Origin: Oscillospiraceae bacterium
Lineage (GTDB): Bacteria; Bacillota; Clostridia; Christensenellales; Aristaeellaceae
Reading direction: 5' to 3'
Assembly (NCBI GenBank): GCA_031269355.1
Contig: JAISZG010000041.1
Location: forward strand, 40,289 to 104,288
Length of the DNA: 64,000 nt
Positions 8,315 through 17,146 of this stretch are shown here, piece by piece. A program made the translations under genes and the position numbers. Under the pieces are notes generated by a model. That model had not been told where the DNA came from, ran no database searches, and worked only from the letters and a program-made list of their open reading frames with translations. Position 1 is the stretch's first letter. The number at the start of each line of letters is the position of its first letter.

Positions 8315-10462
8315 TTATGAAACTTGCCAGGATCCAAGAAATACGTCGCCAAGGGGATTGAAGAATATCCGCAGTTCCCGCGCGCCGGGCGTTATCGCGA
8401 ACGTAAGATCGAGAGTTTGCTCGCCCGCCTTTAGGTCTAGGGCTTTCATATCGTCGCCGACATTTATTTCTATATAACCATCCTCCTTGGATGTAAGAGA
8501 AATCTTCAGCGTCAGTTCGTCCCGCTCAAGCAGCGACGGTTCATAAACTTCTATTTGCGAGCCGTATACCAGCATATCGTTCATTTCCGCGAATATGGAG
8601 CGCGTGCGCGCGGCGAACCACGCTCGGTCGGTTGGCGCGTCTATCATCACATACGCGCCGTCCGCGCTGGTATGCGCCACGACTTCGGGCGAAGGCTGTA
8701 TTCTTTTATACGCGCCCGCGTCCAGTATCAAGCGCGTAACACGCGCGGGCGTCGACGGCGCTTCCCTCCAGAAGCGAGGCGGCGTGAACGAAACCGCGCT
8801 TCCGTTTTCGATCAGTACGGCCGGCAGCCGTTCGCATGTCACGACAGGCGCGTCCTCGCGCAGCAGCAGCGCGATCCATTGCACTCCAAGCGAAGTAACG
8901 CGCGTGGGTTCGCAAACAAATACGCTCGATTCCGCTCGCGCCCACTCGAGCGCTTCCTGCGTATCGGCCGCCATCCACTCCATATCTCTAGCCTCGATCA
9001 GCGCGCGGGTTTCCATGCCCGTGCTCAAAACCGCCCACGCGAGCAGCAGAGCGCAGGCGCTCGTTCTGAGCGCGCGAGTGAATCCGCAGACGCGCCAACA
9101 CGCCGCCATTCCGGCGACGAGCGCGGCGGTGGCGCAGCGCACCGCCCATATCGGAATTCTATCTCCGAACGCCCTTAATCCAACGAACGACATCATCTGG
9201 AACGAAACGGAACCGTAATCCTTGGGCGGAAAAATCAGCGCGATTCCGCATATCATAAGCCCTGCGGTTATCCAGAACGCTGCGCCAGGCCTGCTCCGCT
9301 CGGCGCTTGGCGAAAGCGCCAGCGCGATCACAGGTATTGTAAATGGATATAAATAACGAAGATGATACCAGCTATCCGTTATTGGATCAGCCGCTTCAGA
9401 CAGGAATACTGCGTAACCGATTCCGATGACCATCAGCGCCGAAGCGATTAGCGTAGCCGATCGAAGCGCTCGCTCACCCGCCGACCGTCCGTCGAGGCGA
9501 ATCGTCTGCGCAAGCGCCGGGAAAAACGCGAACGCAGCGGTGAACATAAACGCGGTCGCGACAGTTCCATATAAAACGGTTAGCCAATTTTCAAACGAAA
9601 GCGCGGTTACCGATGAAAGCTGCCCCGCGTAAAGATCGGTCGCGCCGACGTCTGGCAGCGACTGCATCGATGCGAACCATGCGTTCACGCTAAAATATGC
9701 CGCCGCCGCGCAAACAGCCCAAACCGCAACGCGAACGATAGAAGGCTTATCCCTTTCTCGCAGCGCGTGAGCCGCCAATACCGCGAACAATGCTGTCGGC
9801 AGCGCGGCATAGCCTGGTTTCGTGAAATATGTCAGCACGCTCGCTATCGCGGAGAAGCCGCCCCATATAAGCGGAGCCAAAGGCGCAGCGCAGCCTGGCC
9901 GCAGCGGATTCAAAGAAATTCCGCACGCGTCTTCACATCTTACGCGCTCTGCACCTCCAGAATCGTCGCAGGCGCGCAAGAACGCATACAGCGCGAATAG
10001 CGTAAGCGGCAGGAGTATATTCTCGGCAAGCGCGTATTGATTGGTCGTCATTTCCGGCATCAGCCCAAGATACAGCGTAACAAACCACGCCGCCTTCCGG
10101 CTGCGCGTCAGGCGGCGCGCAGTCGCAAACGCGACGAACAGCGCGAGGTTCGACACAAGCGTATTCCATATGCGTATCGCACGAAGTATATCGATGGATT
10201 CCGGAAGCGCAAACAGCGGCGATATCAAAAGAGGATAAAGCAAACTCTCCGCAGCGATAGGCTGTCCATAAAACAGCGCGCGCCCCTGCGCAAACAAACT
10301 GCGCGCAGCATTTACATATAAAAATTCATCATATATAACCGATGCCGCGCGCGGCGTGATCGCGAGCGCGGCGATCCGCAGCGCGCATAACGCGGCGTAC
10401 AAAACCACCAGCGCGGCGGGATCGATCGATCGTTTCCTTTTGATTGCAGCCGGAGCATGCAT
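8315..10462 (-). CDS. large polytopic membrane protein, GT-C glycosyltransferase-like
   Basis: 715 residues with about 11-13 hydrophobic segments in the first 500, then a roughly 200-residue soluble C-terminal part. Near the first periplasmic loop is SVIYDEFLYVNAARSLFAQG, resembling the acidic DE motif of GT-C enzymes (ArnT/PMT type) that use polyprenyl-phosphate sugars. The C-terminal region (residues 630-715) looks beta-rich and ends FFNPLGDVFLGSWQ. ATG 10462 follows GAGGAGG. It stands alone between the SH3b gene and the pyrophosphatase leader. The GT-C assignment is from the fold pattern only; donor and acceptor are unknown. Confidence 0.72.
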   Translation of the reverse strand: MHAPAAIKRKRSIDPAALVVLYAALCALRIAALAITPRAASVIYDEFLYVNAARSLFAQGRALFYGQPIAAESLLYPLLISPLFALPESIDILRAIRIWNTLVSNLALFVAFATARRLTRSRKAAWFVTLYLGLMPEMTTNQYALAENILLPLTLFALYAFLRACDDSGGAERVRCEDACGISLNPLRPGCAAPLAPLIWGGFSAIASVLTYFTKPGYAALPTALFAVLAAHALRERDKPSIVRVAVWAVCAAAAYFSVNAWFASMQSLPDVGATDLYAGQLSSVTALSFENWLTVLYGTVATAFMFTAAFAFFPALAQTIRLDGRSAGERALRSATLIASALMVIGIGYAVFLSEAADPITDSWYHLRYLYPFTIPVIALALSPSAERSRPGAAFWITAGLMICGIALIFPPKDYGSVSFQMMSFVGLRAFGDRIPIWAVRCATAALVAGMAACWRVCGFTRALRTSACALLLAWAVLSTGMETRALIEARDMEWMAADTQEALEWARAESSVFVCEPTRVTSLGVQWIALLLREDAPVVTCERLPAVLIENGSAVSFTPPRFWREAPSTPARVTRLILDAGAYKRIQPSPEVVAHTSADGAYVMIDAPTDRAWFAARTRSIFAEMNDMLVYGSQIEVYEPSLLERDELTLKISLTSKEDGYIEINVGDDMKALDLKAGEQTLDLTFAITPGARELRIFFNPLGDVFLGSWQVS

Positions 10463-10646
10463 AAGGTCGCTTCCTCCTCAAGTTCGATTCTTGAACTGGG
10501 CGCGGCAAATCTTGTATGGCTATTATAGGAATATCCGCCGATATTGTCCAGCGGAGCTGCGGGTTATCTCAGCATTAAGATGTTGTTAATATAATAATTA
10601 TTCAGGTCAATATATTTGAATGCATAAATATATACTTTTTTTATGC

Positions 10647-10675
10647 TTGACATGTTTCATCCAATATGATACTCT
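10647..10675 (+). promoter_or_regulatory. predicted promoter of the pyrophosphatase leader
   Basis: TTGACA (10647-10652), 17 bases, then TACTCT (10670-10675). It would give a leader of about 310 nt before the gene start at 10992. A very AT-rich stretch at 10720-10745 could hold a second start point. No gene is seen in 10463-10991. Confidence 0.5.
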
Positions 10676-10780
10676 TAGAAGCGTTTACGATATTGTCGGT
10701 TGGTAAAATTTTCATAGGCGTATATTTATAATTTAATATTATTTATCCGGTTGGCAGTCGAAAGGCTGTTTCAAGTTATT

Positions 10781-10845
10781 GGGTCTTAGGGTGGTTCGGA
10801 TTACGAATCATCCGCAGGGTGGGGGACCTCTCGTTTACGTACGAG
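10781..10845 (+). promoter_or_regulatory. candidate riboswitch aptamer in the hppA leader
   Basis: A compact fold can be drawn by hand. An outer stem GGTC/GACC (10782-10785 with 10825-10828) encloses a 10 bp hairpin (10789-10798 with 10804-10813, loop GATTA). A purine-rich junction GCAGGGTGGGG (10814-10824) lies on the 3' side. A second hairpin CTCGT/ACGAG (10830-10845) follows, then an intrinsic terminator. This arrangement before a pyrophosphatase gene suggests a metabolite or ion switch. The Na+-sensing DUF1646-type class is one candidate; no family match could be checked. Confidence 0.45.
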
Positions 10846-10848
10846 TGC

Positions 10849-10872
10849 GCTCCTGCCATGGGAGCTTTTTTT
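10849..10872 (+). terminator. intrinsic terminator inside the hppA leader
   Basis: Stem GCTCC (10849-10853) with GGAGC (10861-10865), extendable by a T-G pair, followed by seven T residues (10866-10872). It lies 120 bases before the gene start, so it would act as a conditional terminator. CCTGC (10852-10856) in its 5' half can alternatively pair with GCAGG (10814-10818) in the aptamer junction, a possible switching interaction. Confidence 0.65.
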
Positions 10873-10991
10873 ATGAATGCCGGGGAGGTGTTAGCGAATC
10901 CATCGGTCGCCCAGCGCGCGGGGAGCGCCGCCGTGTTTACACGGCAATGCTATTAACTTTATCAACAATAACAGAAAGGAACGAAACCGCT

Positions 10992-13184
10992 ATGCCATTG
11001 ATGATTTATATCGTCGGATTAGGCGTAATCCTCTCGCTGATATTCGCGTACGCCAATTTTAAAAAAGTCAGCCGCATGTCGGCGGGCACCGTGGAAATGC
11101 GCGACATCGCCAAGGCTATTCAGGAGGGCGCAAGCGCTTTTCTCTCCCGAGAATTTGCTATTGACATCCCCATTTTGATCGTAATCGCGATACTCTTCGG
11201 AGTATTCTTCACCCCTTGGGCGGGGCTGGCGCTGCTGCTCGGCGCGGCTATGAGCTCGCTCGCCGGTTTATGCGGCATGAAAGCCGCAGTAATCGCGAAC
11301 GTACGCGTAACAAACGCCGCGAAGGAAGGCGTAGAGCGGAAGGAACCCACCGCGCTTGGGCAAGCGCTGCAGGTCGCGTTTCAGGGAGGCTCGGTGATGG
11401 GGCTTTCCGTAGGCGGATTTGCGCTGCTGGGGATGCTCGTCATATATCTGTTGGTTGGATTTTGGCAAGCGTTCGCCAACCCGGAAAACTTGGTCACAGT
11501 TACAAATTGGCTGGGTATCCGCTTTACTGTGTTCACGCAGACGCTCACATGCTACTCGCTTGGCTGTTCTACCGTCGCGCTGTTTAACCGCCTTGGCGGA
11601 GGAATTTATACAAAGGGCGCCGATATGGGCGCCGACTTGGTGGGCAAAAGCGAGCTGAACATTCCTGAAGACGATCCGCGCAATCCTGCGGTTATAGCGG
11701 ATTGCGTTGGCGATAACGTAGGAGACGTAGCCGGCAACGGTTCCGATCTGCTTGAAAGCACCATCGGCTCGATCGCCGCGGCCACCGTTCTGCCAACCGC
11801 GCTATATATGACGCTTATCAACTCCAACCGCCCCATATCGTCGGAACTGCTTACTCGGCTTATGCAATTCCCGATAACTGTGGTCGGCTTGGGTTTGATA
11901 GCGTGCATAATTGGTATAGCCTATGTAATATATAAGAAACCCACTAACCGCCCCAGTCGCGAATTGAACCTGTCGCTGTGGTCGTCCGCGTCGATCATAG
12001 CGGTCGGATCGCTTGTGCTCAGCTATATTTTTTTCAATGGACACGATACCGTGCCCGCGCAGTTCCGATTTGGGTTTATATCTCCCTGGCTCAGCGCGCT
12101 GGTCGGCATAATAGCGGGTATCGTACTGGGGCAATTGGCGGAACGATATACCAGCGAACGATATAAGGAAACTCAAAATATCGCGGAGCTTGCGAAAAAA
12201 GGGACCGCCCTTCTTATCACGGGCGGCATGTCGTCAGGGTGGCGCAGCTGCCTTCCCGCGTGCCTGGTGCTGGGCGGCGCCGTAATACTTGCCAGCTATT
12301 TCTCAGGCGGATACGGTTCGCCTATGGCGGCTGTCGGGATGCTATCGTTTGTCGCCGCGACTGTTACCGTCGACACATACGGACCTATCTCCGACAACGC
12401 GGGCGGCATAGCCGAAATGGCTCATTTGAACCACCATGTGCGCGAAATTACCGACAGCCTGGATTCACAGGGCAACACGACGGCCGCCATCGGCAAGGGA
12501 TACGCGATAGGCTCGGGCGTGCTTGCGGCGCTGGCGCTTATGATGTCGTTTACGGAATCTATCGGAAGCGCCGGAAATTCTATGACAATAACTAATTTCA
12601 TTCTAATCGGCGGCGCGTTCATGGGCGTCGGGCTTATGCACTGGCTATCCGGGCAGATGCTGCTGGCGGTTACACGCAACGCGGATCAAATGGTGGAGGA
12701 AGTTCGCCGTCAGTTCCGCGAGATACCAGGCCTTATGGAGGGAACGGCAAAGCCGGACTACGCGCACTGCGTGCGCATCTGCACAAACAGCGCGCTGGGA
12801 GAGATGGTAAGGCCGTGCCTTGTAGCGCTGATCGCTCCGATACTGGGCGGCTTTGTGTTCGGCCCGCTGTTCGTCGGCGGCCTTTTGCTCGGATCAATAC
12901 TGGATTCCGTGGCGATGGCCACTTCCACCGCGAACAGCGGCGGCGCATGGGATAACGCGAAGAAGCTTATAGAAAGCAAAGAAGATGAAATGATCAAGGA
13001 GTTTGGTGAAAAACGTTATCAGGAGATTCACGCTGCCGCCGTCAACGGAGATACTGTAGGCGACGGATTTAAGGATGTCGTAGGTCCGAACCAGGACATA
13101 ATGATAAAGCTGATGTCCACTATGGCTCTGATTTGGGCGCCTGTATTCGCTGCGGTTAATCTTTTTGATATTGTTATGAAATGA
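10992..13184 (+). CDS. hppA: membrane-bound K+-dependent pyrophosphatase, predicted Na+-pumping
   Basis: 730-residue, about 16-helix ion pump that couples pyrophosphate hydrolysis to cation export. The catalytic region GADLVGKSELNIPEDDPRNP, then AVIADCVGDNVGDVAGNG, is intact. Alanine in GNTTAA (residues 494-499) marks the K+-dependent class. The membrane glutamate lies three residues after the aspartate (S-D-L-L-E-S, residues 251-256), as in the Thermotoga Na+ pump; plant H+ pumps have it seven residues after. The frame is open from 10779, but ATG 10992 has an AGGA site and matches family N-termini. The cysteine in IADCVGDN, where Asn is usual, is a small deviation. Control is probably through the structured leader. 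Confidence 0.95.
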   Translation: MPLMIYIVGLGVILSLIFAYANFKKVSRMSAGTVEMRDIAKAIQEGASAFLSREFAIDIPILIVIAILFGVFFTPWAGLALLLGAAMSSLAGLCGMKAAVIANVRVTNAAKEGVERKEPTALGQALQVAFQGGSVMGLSVGGFALLGMLVIYLLVGFWQAFANPENLVTVTNWLGIRFTVFTQTLTCYSLGCSTVALFNRLGGGIYTKGADMGADLVGKSELNIPEDDPRNPAVIADCVGDNVGDVAGNGSDLLESTIGSIAAATVLPTALYMTLINSNRPISSELLTRLMQFPITVVGLGLIACIIGIAYVIYKKPTNRPSRELNLSLWSSASIIAVGSLVLSYIFFNGHDTVPAQFRFGFISPWLSALVGIIAGIVLGQLAERYTSERYKETQNIAELAKKGTALLITGGMSSGWRSCLPACLVLGGAVILASYFSGGYGSPMAAVGMLSFVAATVTVDTYGPISDNAGGIAEMAHLNHHVREITDSLDSQGNTTAAIGKGYAIGSGVLAALALMMSFTESIGSAGNSMTITNFILIGGAFMGVGLMHWLSGQMLLAVTRNADQMVEEVRRQFREIPGLMEGTAKPDYAHCVRICTNSALGEMVRPCLVALIAPILGGFVFGPLFVGGLLLGSILDSVAMATSTANSGGAWDNAKKLIESKEDEMIKEFGEKRYQEIHAAAVNGDTVGDGFKDVVGPNQDIMIKLMSTMALIWAPVFAAVNLFDIVMK

Positions 13185-13230
13185 GCAATAAAACTTGGCT
13201 GCAGATTAAGAGCCGCCCGCAAAAGACAAG

Positions 13231-13260
13231 CCCGCCGATTTATTCGGCGGGTTATTATTT
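13231..13260 (+). terminator. terminator after hppA
   Basis: CCCGCCGA (13231-13238) pairs with TCGGCGGG (13244-13251), loop TTTAT, followed by the T-rich tail TTATTATTT. Confidence 0.8.
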
Positions 13261-13288
13261 GATCTAACCCTTATGAACAAACTTATAA

Positions 13289-13318
13289 ACAAAACTCCGT
13301 TTATAAACGGAGTTTTGT
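13289..13318. terminator. 30 bp perfect palindrome, bidirectional terminator
   Basis: The palindrome centred on ACTCCGTTTATAAACGGAGT is perfect over 13289-13318 and has A/T-runs at both ends. It lies between convergent hppA and oadB and probably terminates the oadB transcript. Confidence 0.7.
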
Positions 13319-13363
13319 ATTAGAGCGGATTGCGCGCCTAGGGAAAGGGCGTCGGATGGTTTC

Positions 13364-14503
13364 TTATCCAAACAGCGCGCGAAGTATTCCCGCCGCTACG
13401 GCAGAGCCGATCACTCCGGCGACGTTTGGACCCATCGCGTGCATCAATAAATAATTTCCCGGATTCGCCTTCATCCCCTCAATCTGCGATACGCGCGCCG
13501 CCATAGGAACGGCCGACACCCCAGCCGATCCGATAAGCGGATTCACGCGCCCCTTAGTGACCCAGCACATAAGCTTGCCAAACAACGTCCCGCCCACCGT
13601 GCTAAACATAAACGCAAATAGGCCAAGCGCGATAATGCCAAGCGTTTGCGGCTGAAGGAACGTTTCGCCCGCCGCAGTAGCGCCGACCGTTGTTCCCAGG
13701 AATATAACGACAATATTCATTAGCGTATTCTGCGCCGTATCCGAAAGCCTGTCTACAACTCCGGATTCCCTCAGCAAATTTCCTAACATCAGCATGCCTA
13801 TAAGCGGCGCGACTGACGGCAGAAGCAGCACGCATAATATCGTGACGATAACGGGAAAACAAACCCGCTCCGCCTTGCTTACGCTTCGCAGCTGCTCCAT
13901 CTTTATCACCCGCTCGCGCTTTGTGGTGAGCAGGCGCATTATCGGCGGCTGGATCAGAGGAATCAGCGCCATATACGAATACGCAGCTATCGCTATTGGC
14001 GCCAGCAGATGCGGCGCGAGTATTGTGGTTAAATATATAGCGGTTGGGCCGTCCGCACCTCCGACTATCGATATCGCCCCCGCCTCCTGCGGAGTAAAGC
14101 CAAGCGCGGACGCGACTATAAACGCGCACCCAATTCCAAACTGCGCGCTCGCGCCAAGCAGCAGGCTGCTCGGATTGGCGATCAGCGGGCCGAAGTCCGT
14201 CATCGCGCCGACACCCATAAATATCAGCGATGGATATATGCCCTTCTTAACGCCGATGTATAAATAATATAATAAACCTCCGGACGCGTTCTCATCCGGC
14301 GGCGATTGCATCAATCCCGCCAGCGGCAGGTTTGCAAGTAGCATTCCAAACGCGATTGGCAGCAGCAGCAGCGGCTCGAATTTACGCCCTATCGCCAAAT
14401 ACAGCAGCACACACGCAACGGCTATCATAACGCACGATTGCCACGACAGCGCGGTAAAACCGGACGTCTCCCACAGCTTAAGCAACGAATTACCAAACGA
14501 CAT
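13364..14503 (-). CDS. oadB: sodium ion-translocating decarboxylase subunit beta
   Basis: 379-residue polytopic subunit that carries out Na+ export coupled to decarboxylation of carboxybiotin. The ion-site motif SIVGGADGPTAIYL (Asp151) and the C-terminal signature GSAGVSAVPMAARVSQIEG are intact, as is PNVAGVIGSAVAAGI at the end. ATG 14503 starts one base after the stop of the small gamma-like gene and has GGAGGGG upstream. The partner carboxyltransferase, biotin carrier and a second gamma-like subunit are about 43 kb away in this window. Whether the natural substrate is oxaloacetate, methylmalonyl-CoA or glutaconyl-CoA cannot be decided from beta alone. Confidence 0.95.
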   Translation of the reverse strand: MSFGNSLLKLWETSGFTALSWQSCVMIAVACVLLYLAIGRKFEPLLLLPIAFGMLLANLPLAGLMQSPPDENASGGLLYYLYIGVKKGIYPSLIFMGVGAMTDFGPLIANPSSLLLGASAQFGIGCAFIVASALGFTPQEAGAISIVGGADGPTAIYLTTILAPHLLAPIAIAAYSYMALIPLIQPPIMRLLTTKRERVIKMEQLRSVSKAERVCFPVIVTILCVLLLPSVAPLIGMLMLGNLLRESGVVDRLSDTAQNTLMNIVVIFLGTTVGATAAGETFLQPQTLGIIALGLFAFMFSTVGGTLFGKLMCWVTKGRVNPLIGSAGVSAVPMAARVSQIEGMKANPGNYLLMHAMGPNVAGVIGSAVAAGILRALFG

Positions 14504-14504
14504 A

Positions 14505-14720
14505 TTAACGCCCCTCCCTTTGGAGCGGGTCTTTACGCCCCGCCGCCCCCGCCTGTATGGGTCTGCGCCGCGCGCGCTTAGCGGCGTTCTCCGGGTTCAT
14601 TACCATGGCGATGATACGCGTAAATAAGCTGATCAGCCCCCAGAGCAATATAAGCACCATGAATACGACCAACATAATAAATAGAGCCGTCGCTGCGCTT
14701 TCGCCAATCGGCATCGGCAT
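14505..14720 (-). CDS. OadG-family small membrane subunit (gamma)
   Basis: 71 residues with one N-terminal membrane helix (ALFIMLVVFMVLILLWGLIS) and a basic tail (AAKRARRRPI). Its size, topology and position directly before oadB match the gamma/delta stabilising subunits of Na+ decarboxylases. The chosen ATG 14720 has AGGGGG 7 bases upstream; an ATG at 14753 is in frame but lacks a good site. The two genes are one base apart and surely co-transcribed. Confidence 0.75.
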   Translation of the reverse strand: MPMPIGESAATALFIMLVVFMVLILLWGLISLFTRIIAMVMNPENAAKRARRRPIQAGAAGRKDPLQREGR

Positions 14721-14925
14721 ACGTATACCCCCTTCGACATAATGAAATCGCAAAATATTCCATTATGTATTAGGATACGGCATGAATTGAGAACTGTCAA
14801 GAAGTGCGCGAAGCCCGGATGCGGTAAATTCCGACCGATATATGCGGCCTGCATTCCGGAACCTGTCCATCCCGCCGCGCGGCGCTTCGGGTTTACCGCC
14901 ACGCATGCCGAAGCTTAGCGCCGCC

Positions 14926-16101
14926 TCAAACAGAGCGCAGCGCATGTTCCAAACGATGCAGACCTTCGTCGAGTTCCGCGTCCGTAATATTCAGCGGCGG
15001 CAGAAGTCTAAGCCGATCCTTGGCGGTAAGTGCGATCACGCCGTTCTCAATCCCAGCGTTGACGACCTCGCGCGAGGTGATCCCGTCCAGCGTCGCGCCA
15101 ATCATAAGCCCCAGTCCGCTTACGCCCGTTACGTGCGGCATAGCGGAAATCTGCGCGCGTACGCGCTCGCCCAGCTTCCGCACGCGCGGCAAATACTCGT
15201 CGTTTAATCTGGAAAGCACATGCAGCGCGCCGGAGCACACCGCAGGGTTTGCACCAAATGTCGTCGCGTGGTCGCCTGGCGCAAACGTATCCGCCGTCTT
15301 TTCGCCAAACAGAACCGCGCCTATTGGCAGCCCTCCGCACAAGCCTTTCGCGCATGTGACGATATCGGGCAATACGCCAAACTGCTGATACGCGAACAGC
15401 GTGCCCGTACGTCCGACGCCTGTCTGCACCTCGTCCACGATAAGCAGAACGTCGCGTTCCGCGCACAACCGCGCCACGCCCTCGATATAAGCCCTATCGA
15501 GCGTCAAAACTCCGCCCTCGCCCTGCACGATTTCGATCATTATTGCGCATATATTATTATCAACCATAGCGTTCAGCGCGTCCAAATCGTTGGGCGGCGC
15601 GTATTTAAAACCTGTCGGAAACGGTTCGAACTGCGTATGAAACGCGTGCTGCCCCGTTGCGGATAGCGCCGCAAGCGTACGTCCATGGAACGACTGCTCC
15701 AGCGTTATGATCGTATCGCAATCCGCGCCGCGATTGATATGCCCATATTTACGCGCGCACTTTATAGCTCCTTCGTTGCTTTCGGCGCCGGAATTCGCAA
15801 AGAAAACCTTCTTCATGCCGGAACGCTCGCACAGCGTTTTGGCAAGCAATCCGCCTGGCTCCGTATAGTATAGATTCGACGTGTGCTGCAGCGTTATCAG
15901 TTGCGCAAATACGGCGGCCGCCCAGTCCGGGTCGCTGAAGCCCAGCGAATTCACGCCAATTCCGCTGGAGAAATCTATATATTCTTTACCGTCCGCATCC
16001 CAGCAGCGCGCGCCTTTTCCTCGCGTGAGCGCTATTGGAAACCGACCGTAGGTATTCGCGACGTACTCCTTATCCCGCTGTATGATTTCATTCGAATTCA
16101 T
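14926..16101 (-). CDS. argD: acetylornithine aminotransferase
   Basis: 391-residue PLP-dependent class III aminotransferase that converts N-acetylglutamate semialdehyde to N-acetylornithine. Visible family signatures are YIDFSSGIGVNSLGF, FANSGAESNEGAIKCARKYG, the conserved ILIVDEVQTGVGRTG-like run (LLIVDEVQTGVGRTGTLFAY) and the Schiff-base lysine in TCAKGLCGGLPIGA. ATG 16101 is chosen because AGGAG lies 8 bases upstream; the ATG at 16140 has none. Last gene of the argCJBD cluster, 109 bases after argB. ArgD enzymes can also serve lysine synthesis. Confidence 0.95.
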   Translation of the reverse strand: MNSNEIIQRDKEYVANTYGRFPIALTRGKGARCWDADGKEYIDFSSGIGVNSLGFSDPDWAAAVFAQLITLQHTSNLYYTEPGGLLAKTLCERSGMKKVFFANSGAESNEGAIKCARKYGHINRGADCDTIITLEQSFHGRTLAALSATGQHAFHTQFEPFPTGFKYAPPNDLDALNAMVDNNICAIMIEIVQGEGGVLTLDRAYIEGVARLCAERDVLLIVDEVQTGVGRTGTLFAYQQFGVLPDIVTCAKGLCGGLPIGAVLFGEKTADTFAPGDHATTFGANPAVCSGALHVLSRLNDEYLPRVRKLGERVRAQISAMPHVTGVSGLGLMIGATLDGITSREVVNAGIENGVIALTAKDRLRLLPPLNITDAELDEGLHRLEHALRSV

Positions 16102-16210
16102 ATCGATCACTCCTGACGGCATCGCCAAATACATTATCATATCCAGCTTCGGTACCAGCTTAATAAATATCTCGCCTCAATAAAATCCCGTGTATTAAAT
16201 AGCCGTATCC

Positions 16211-17125
16211 TTAATGGAACAGCGTGCCTATCCCCTCGTCCGAAAACATCTCGAGCAGAATCGCGTGCTGGATGCGCCCGTCGATCATTACCGCGCGCGC
16301 TACGCCCTGGCGCACCGCTTCGACGCAGCACTGCACCTTGGGAATCATGCCGCCGCTGATCACGCCCTGGCGCTTCAGCGAGGATACCTCGCTTACATGC
16401 ACCGCCGGAATAAACGATTCCGGATCGTTCATATCGCGCATAAGCCCGCGCACATCCGTCATCACTATTATGTTTTCAGCACGAAGCGCGCCCGCTATAG
16501 CCGCCGCAGCCGTATCCGCGTTGATGTTGTATACCTGCCCTGTTTCGTCGGCGCCCACAGTAGCAAGTATTGGTATATATCCCGCCTGCAGCGCGTCGAG
16601 TATGGGGCTTGGATCAACATGCGTAATCTCTCCGACAAACCCAATATCCGGTTCCTGCTCAAGTTTTTTCACTCGCAGCAGCCCGCCGTCCAGCCCGCAC
16701 AGGCCGATCGCGCGCCCGCCCATTTTTTGAACCAGCGCGACGAGATCTTTATTCGTTTTGCCAGCGAGCACCATCTGCACTACTTCAGCCGTCTCCGCGT
16801 CCGTCACGCGCAATCCGCCGACGAACCGGGACGCGATGCCCATCCGCTTTAGCGTGGCGCTGATTTCCGGCCCGCCGCCGTGCACAAGCACGACCTTCAC
16901 GCCCACGAGCGACAGCAGCTGTATGTCGCTCATCACCGCTTCGCGAAGATCGTCGGATATCATCGCATTGCCGCCGTATTTGATCACGACGATCTTTCCG
17001 GCGTATTTTTTAAAGTATGGCAGCGCTTGCGTAAGCACGCGCGCTTTCATGTCGTTCTCTTCCAGCATCGATTGCGGAACCATCGGTTGAGTTAGCCCCG
17101 ATTGAGGCTGCGCTTTGGTTTGCAT
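16211..17125 (-). CDS. argB: acetylglutamate kinase
   Basis: 304-residue amino acid kinase for the second step of arginine synthesis. Signatures: IVVIKYGGNAM (phosphate-binding Lys), VLVHGGGPEIS, NINADTAAAAIAGAL, and the C-terminal ISGGMIPKVQCCVEAVRQGV. The N-terminal 25 residues before MKARVLTQALPYFKKY are a non-conserved extension. Such N-terminal helices occur in arginine-inhibited kinases, so feedback inhibition is plausible. Start ATG 17125 follows GGAGG by 10 bases; 21 bases separate it from argJ. Confidence 0.96.
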   Translation of the reverse strand: MQTKAQPQSGLTQPMVPQSMLEENDMKARVLTQALPYFKKYAGKIVVIKYGGNAMISDDLREAVMSDIQLLSLVGVKVVLVHGGGPEISATLKRMGIASRFVGGLRVTDAETAEVVQMVLAGKTNKDLVALVQKMGGRAIGLCGLDGGLLRVKKLEQEPDIGFVGEITHVDPSPILDALQAGYIPILATVGADETGQVYNINADTAAAAIAGALRAENIIVMTDVRGLMRDMNDPESFIPAVHVSEVSSLKRQGVISGGMIPKVQCCVEAVRQGVARAVMIDGRIQHAILLEMFSDEGIGTLFH

Positions 17126-17146
17126 AACAATATATCCTCCGACTGT

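Noticed and set aside
8555..9218. Two overlapping 207-codon plus-strand frames
   Set aside because: Both are shadows of the GT-C-like membrane gene and are rich in Arg/Ala without domain features.
10781..10872. Fluoride or guanidine (ykkC) riboswitch in the hppA leader
   Set aside because: The conserved GATG...TGATG core of fluoride switches and the ACGG/GGACAAAAG features of ykkC are not present. An unassigned or Na+-type switch remains possible.
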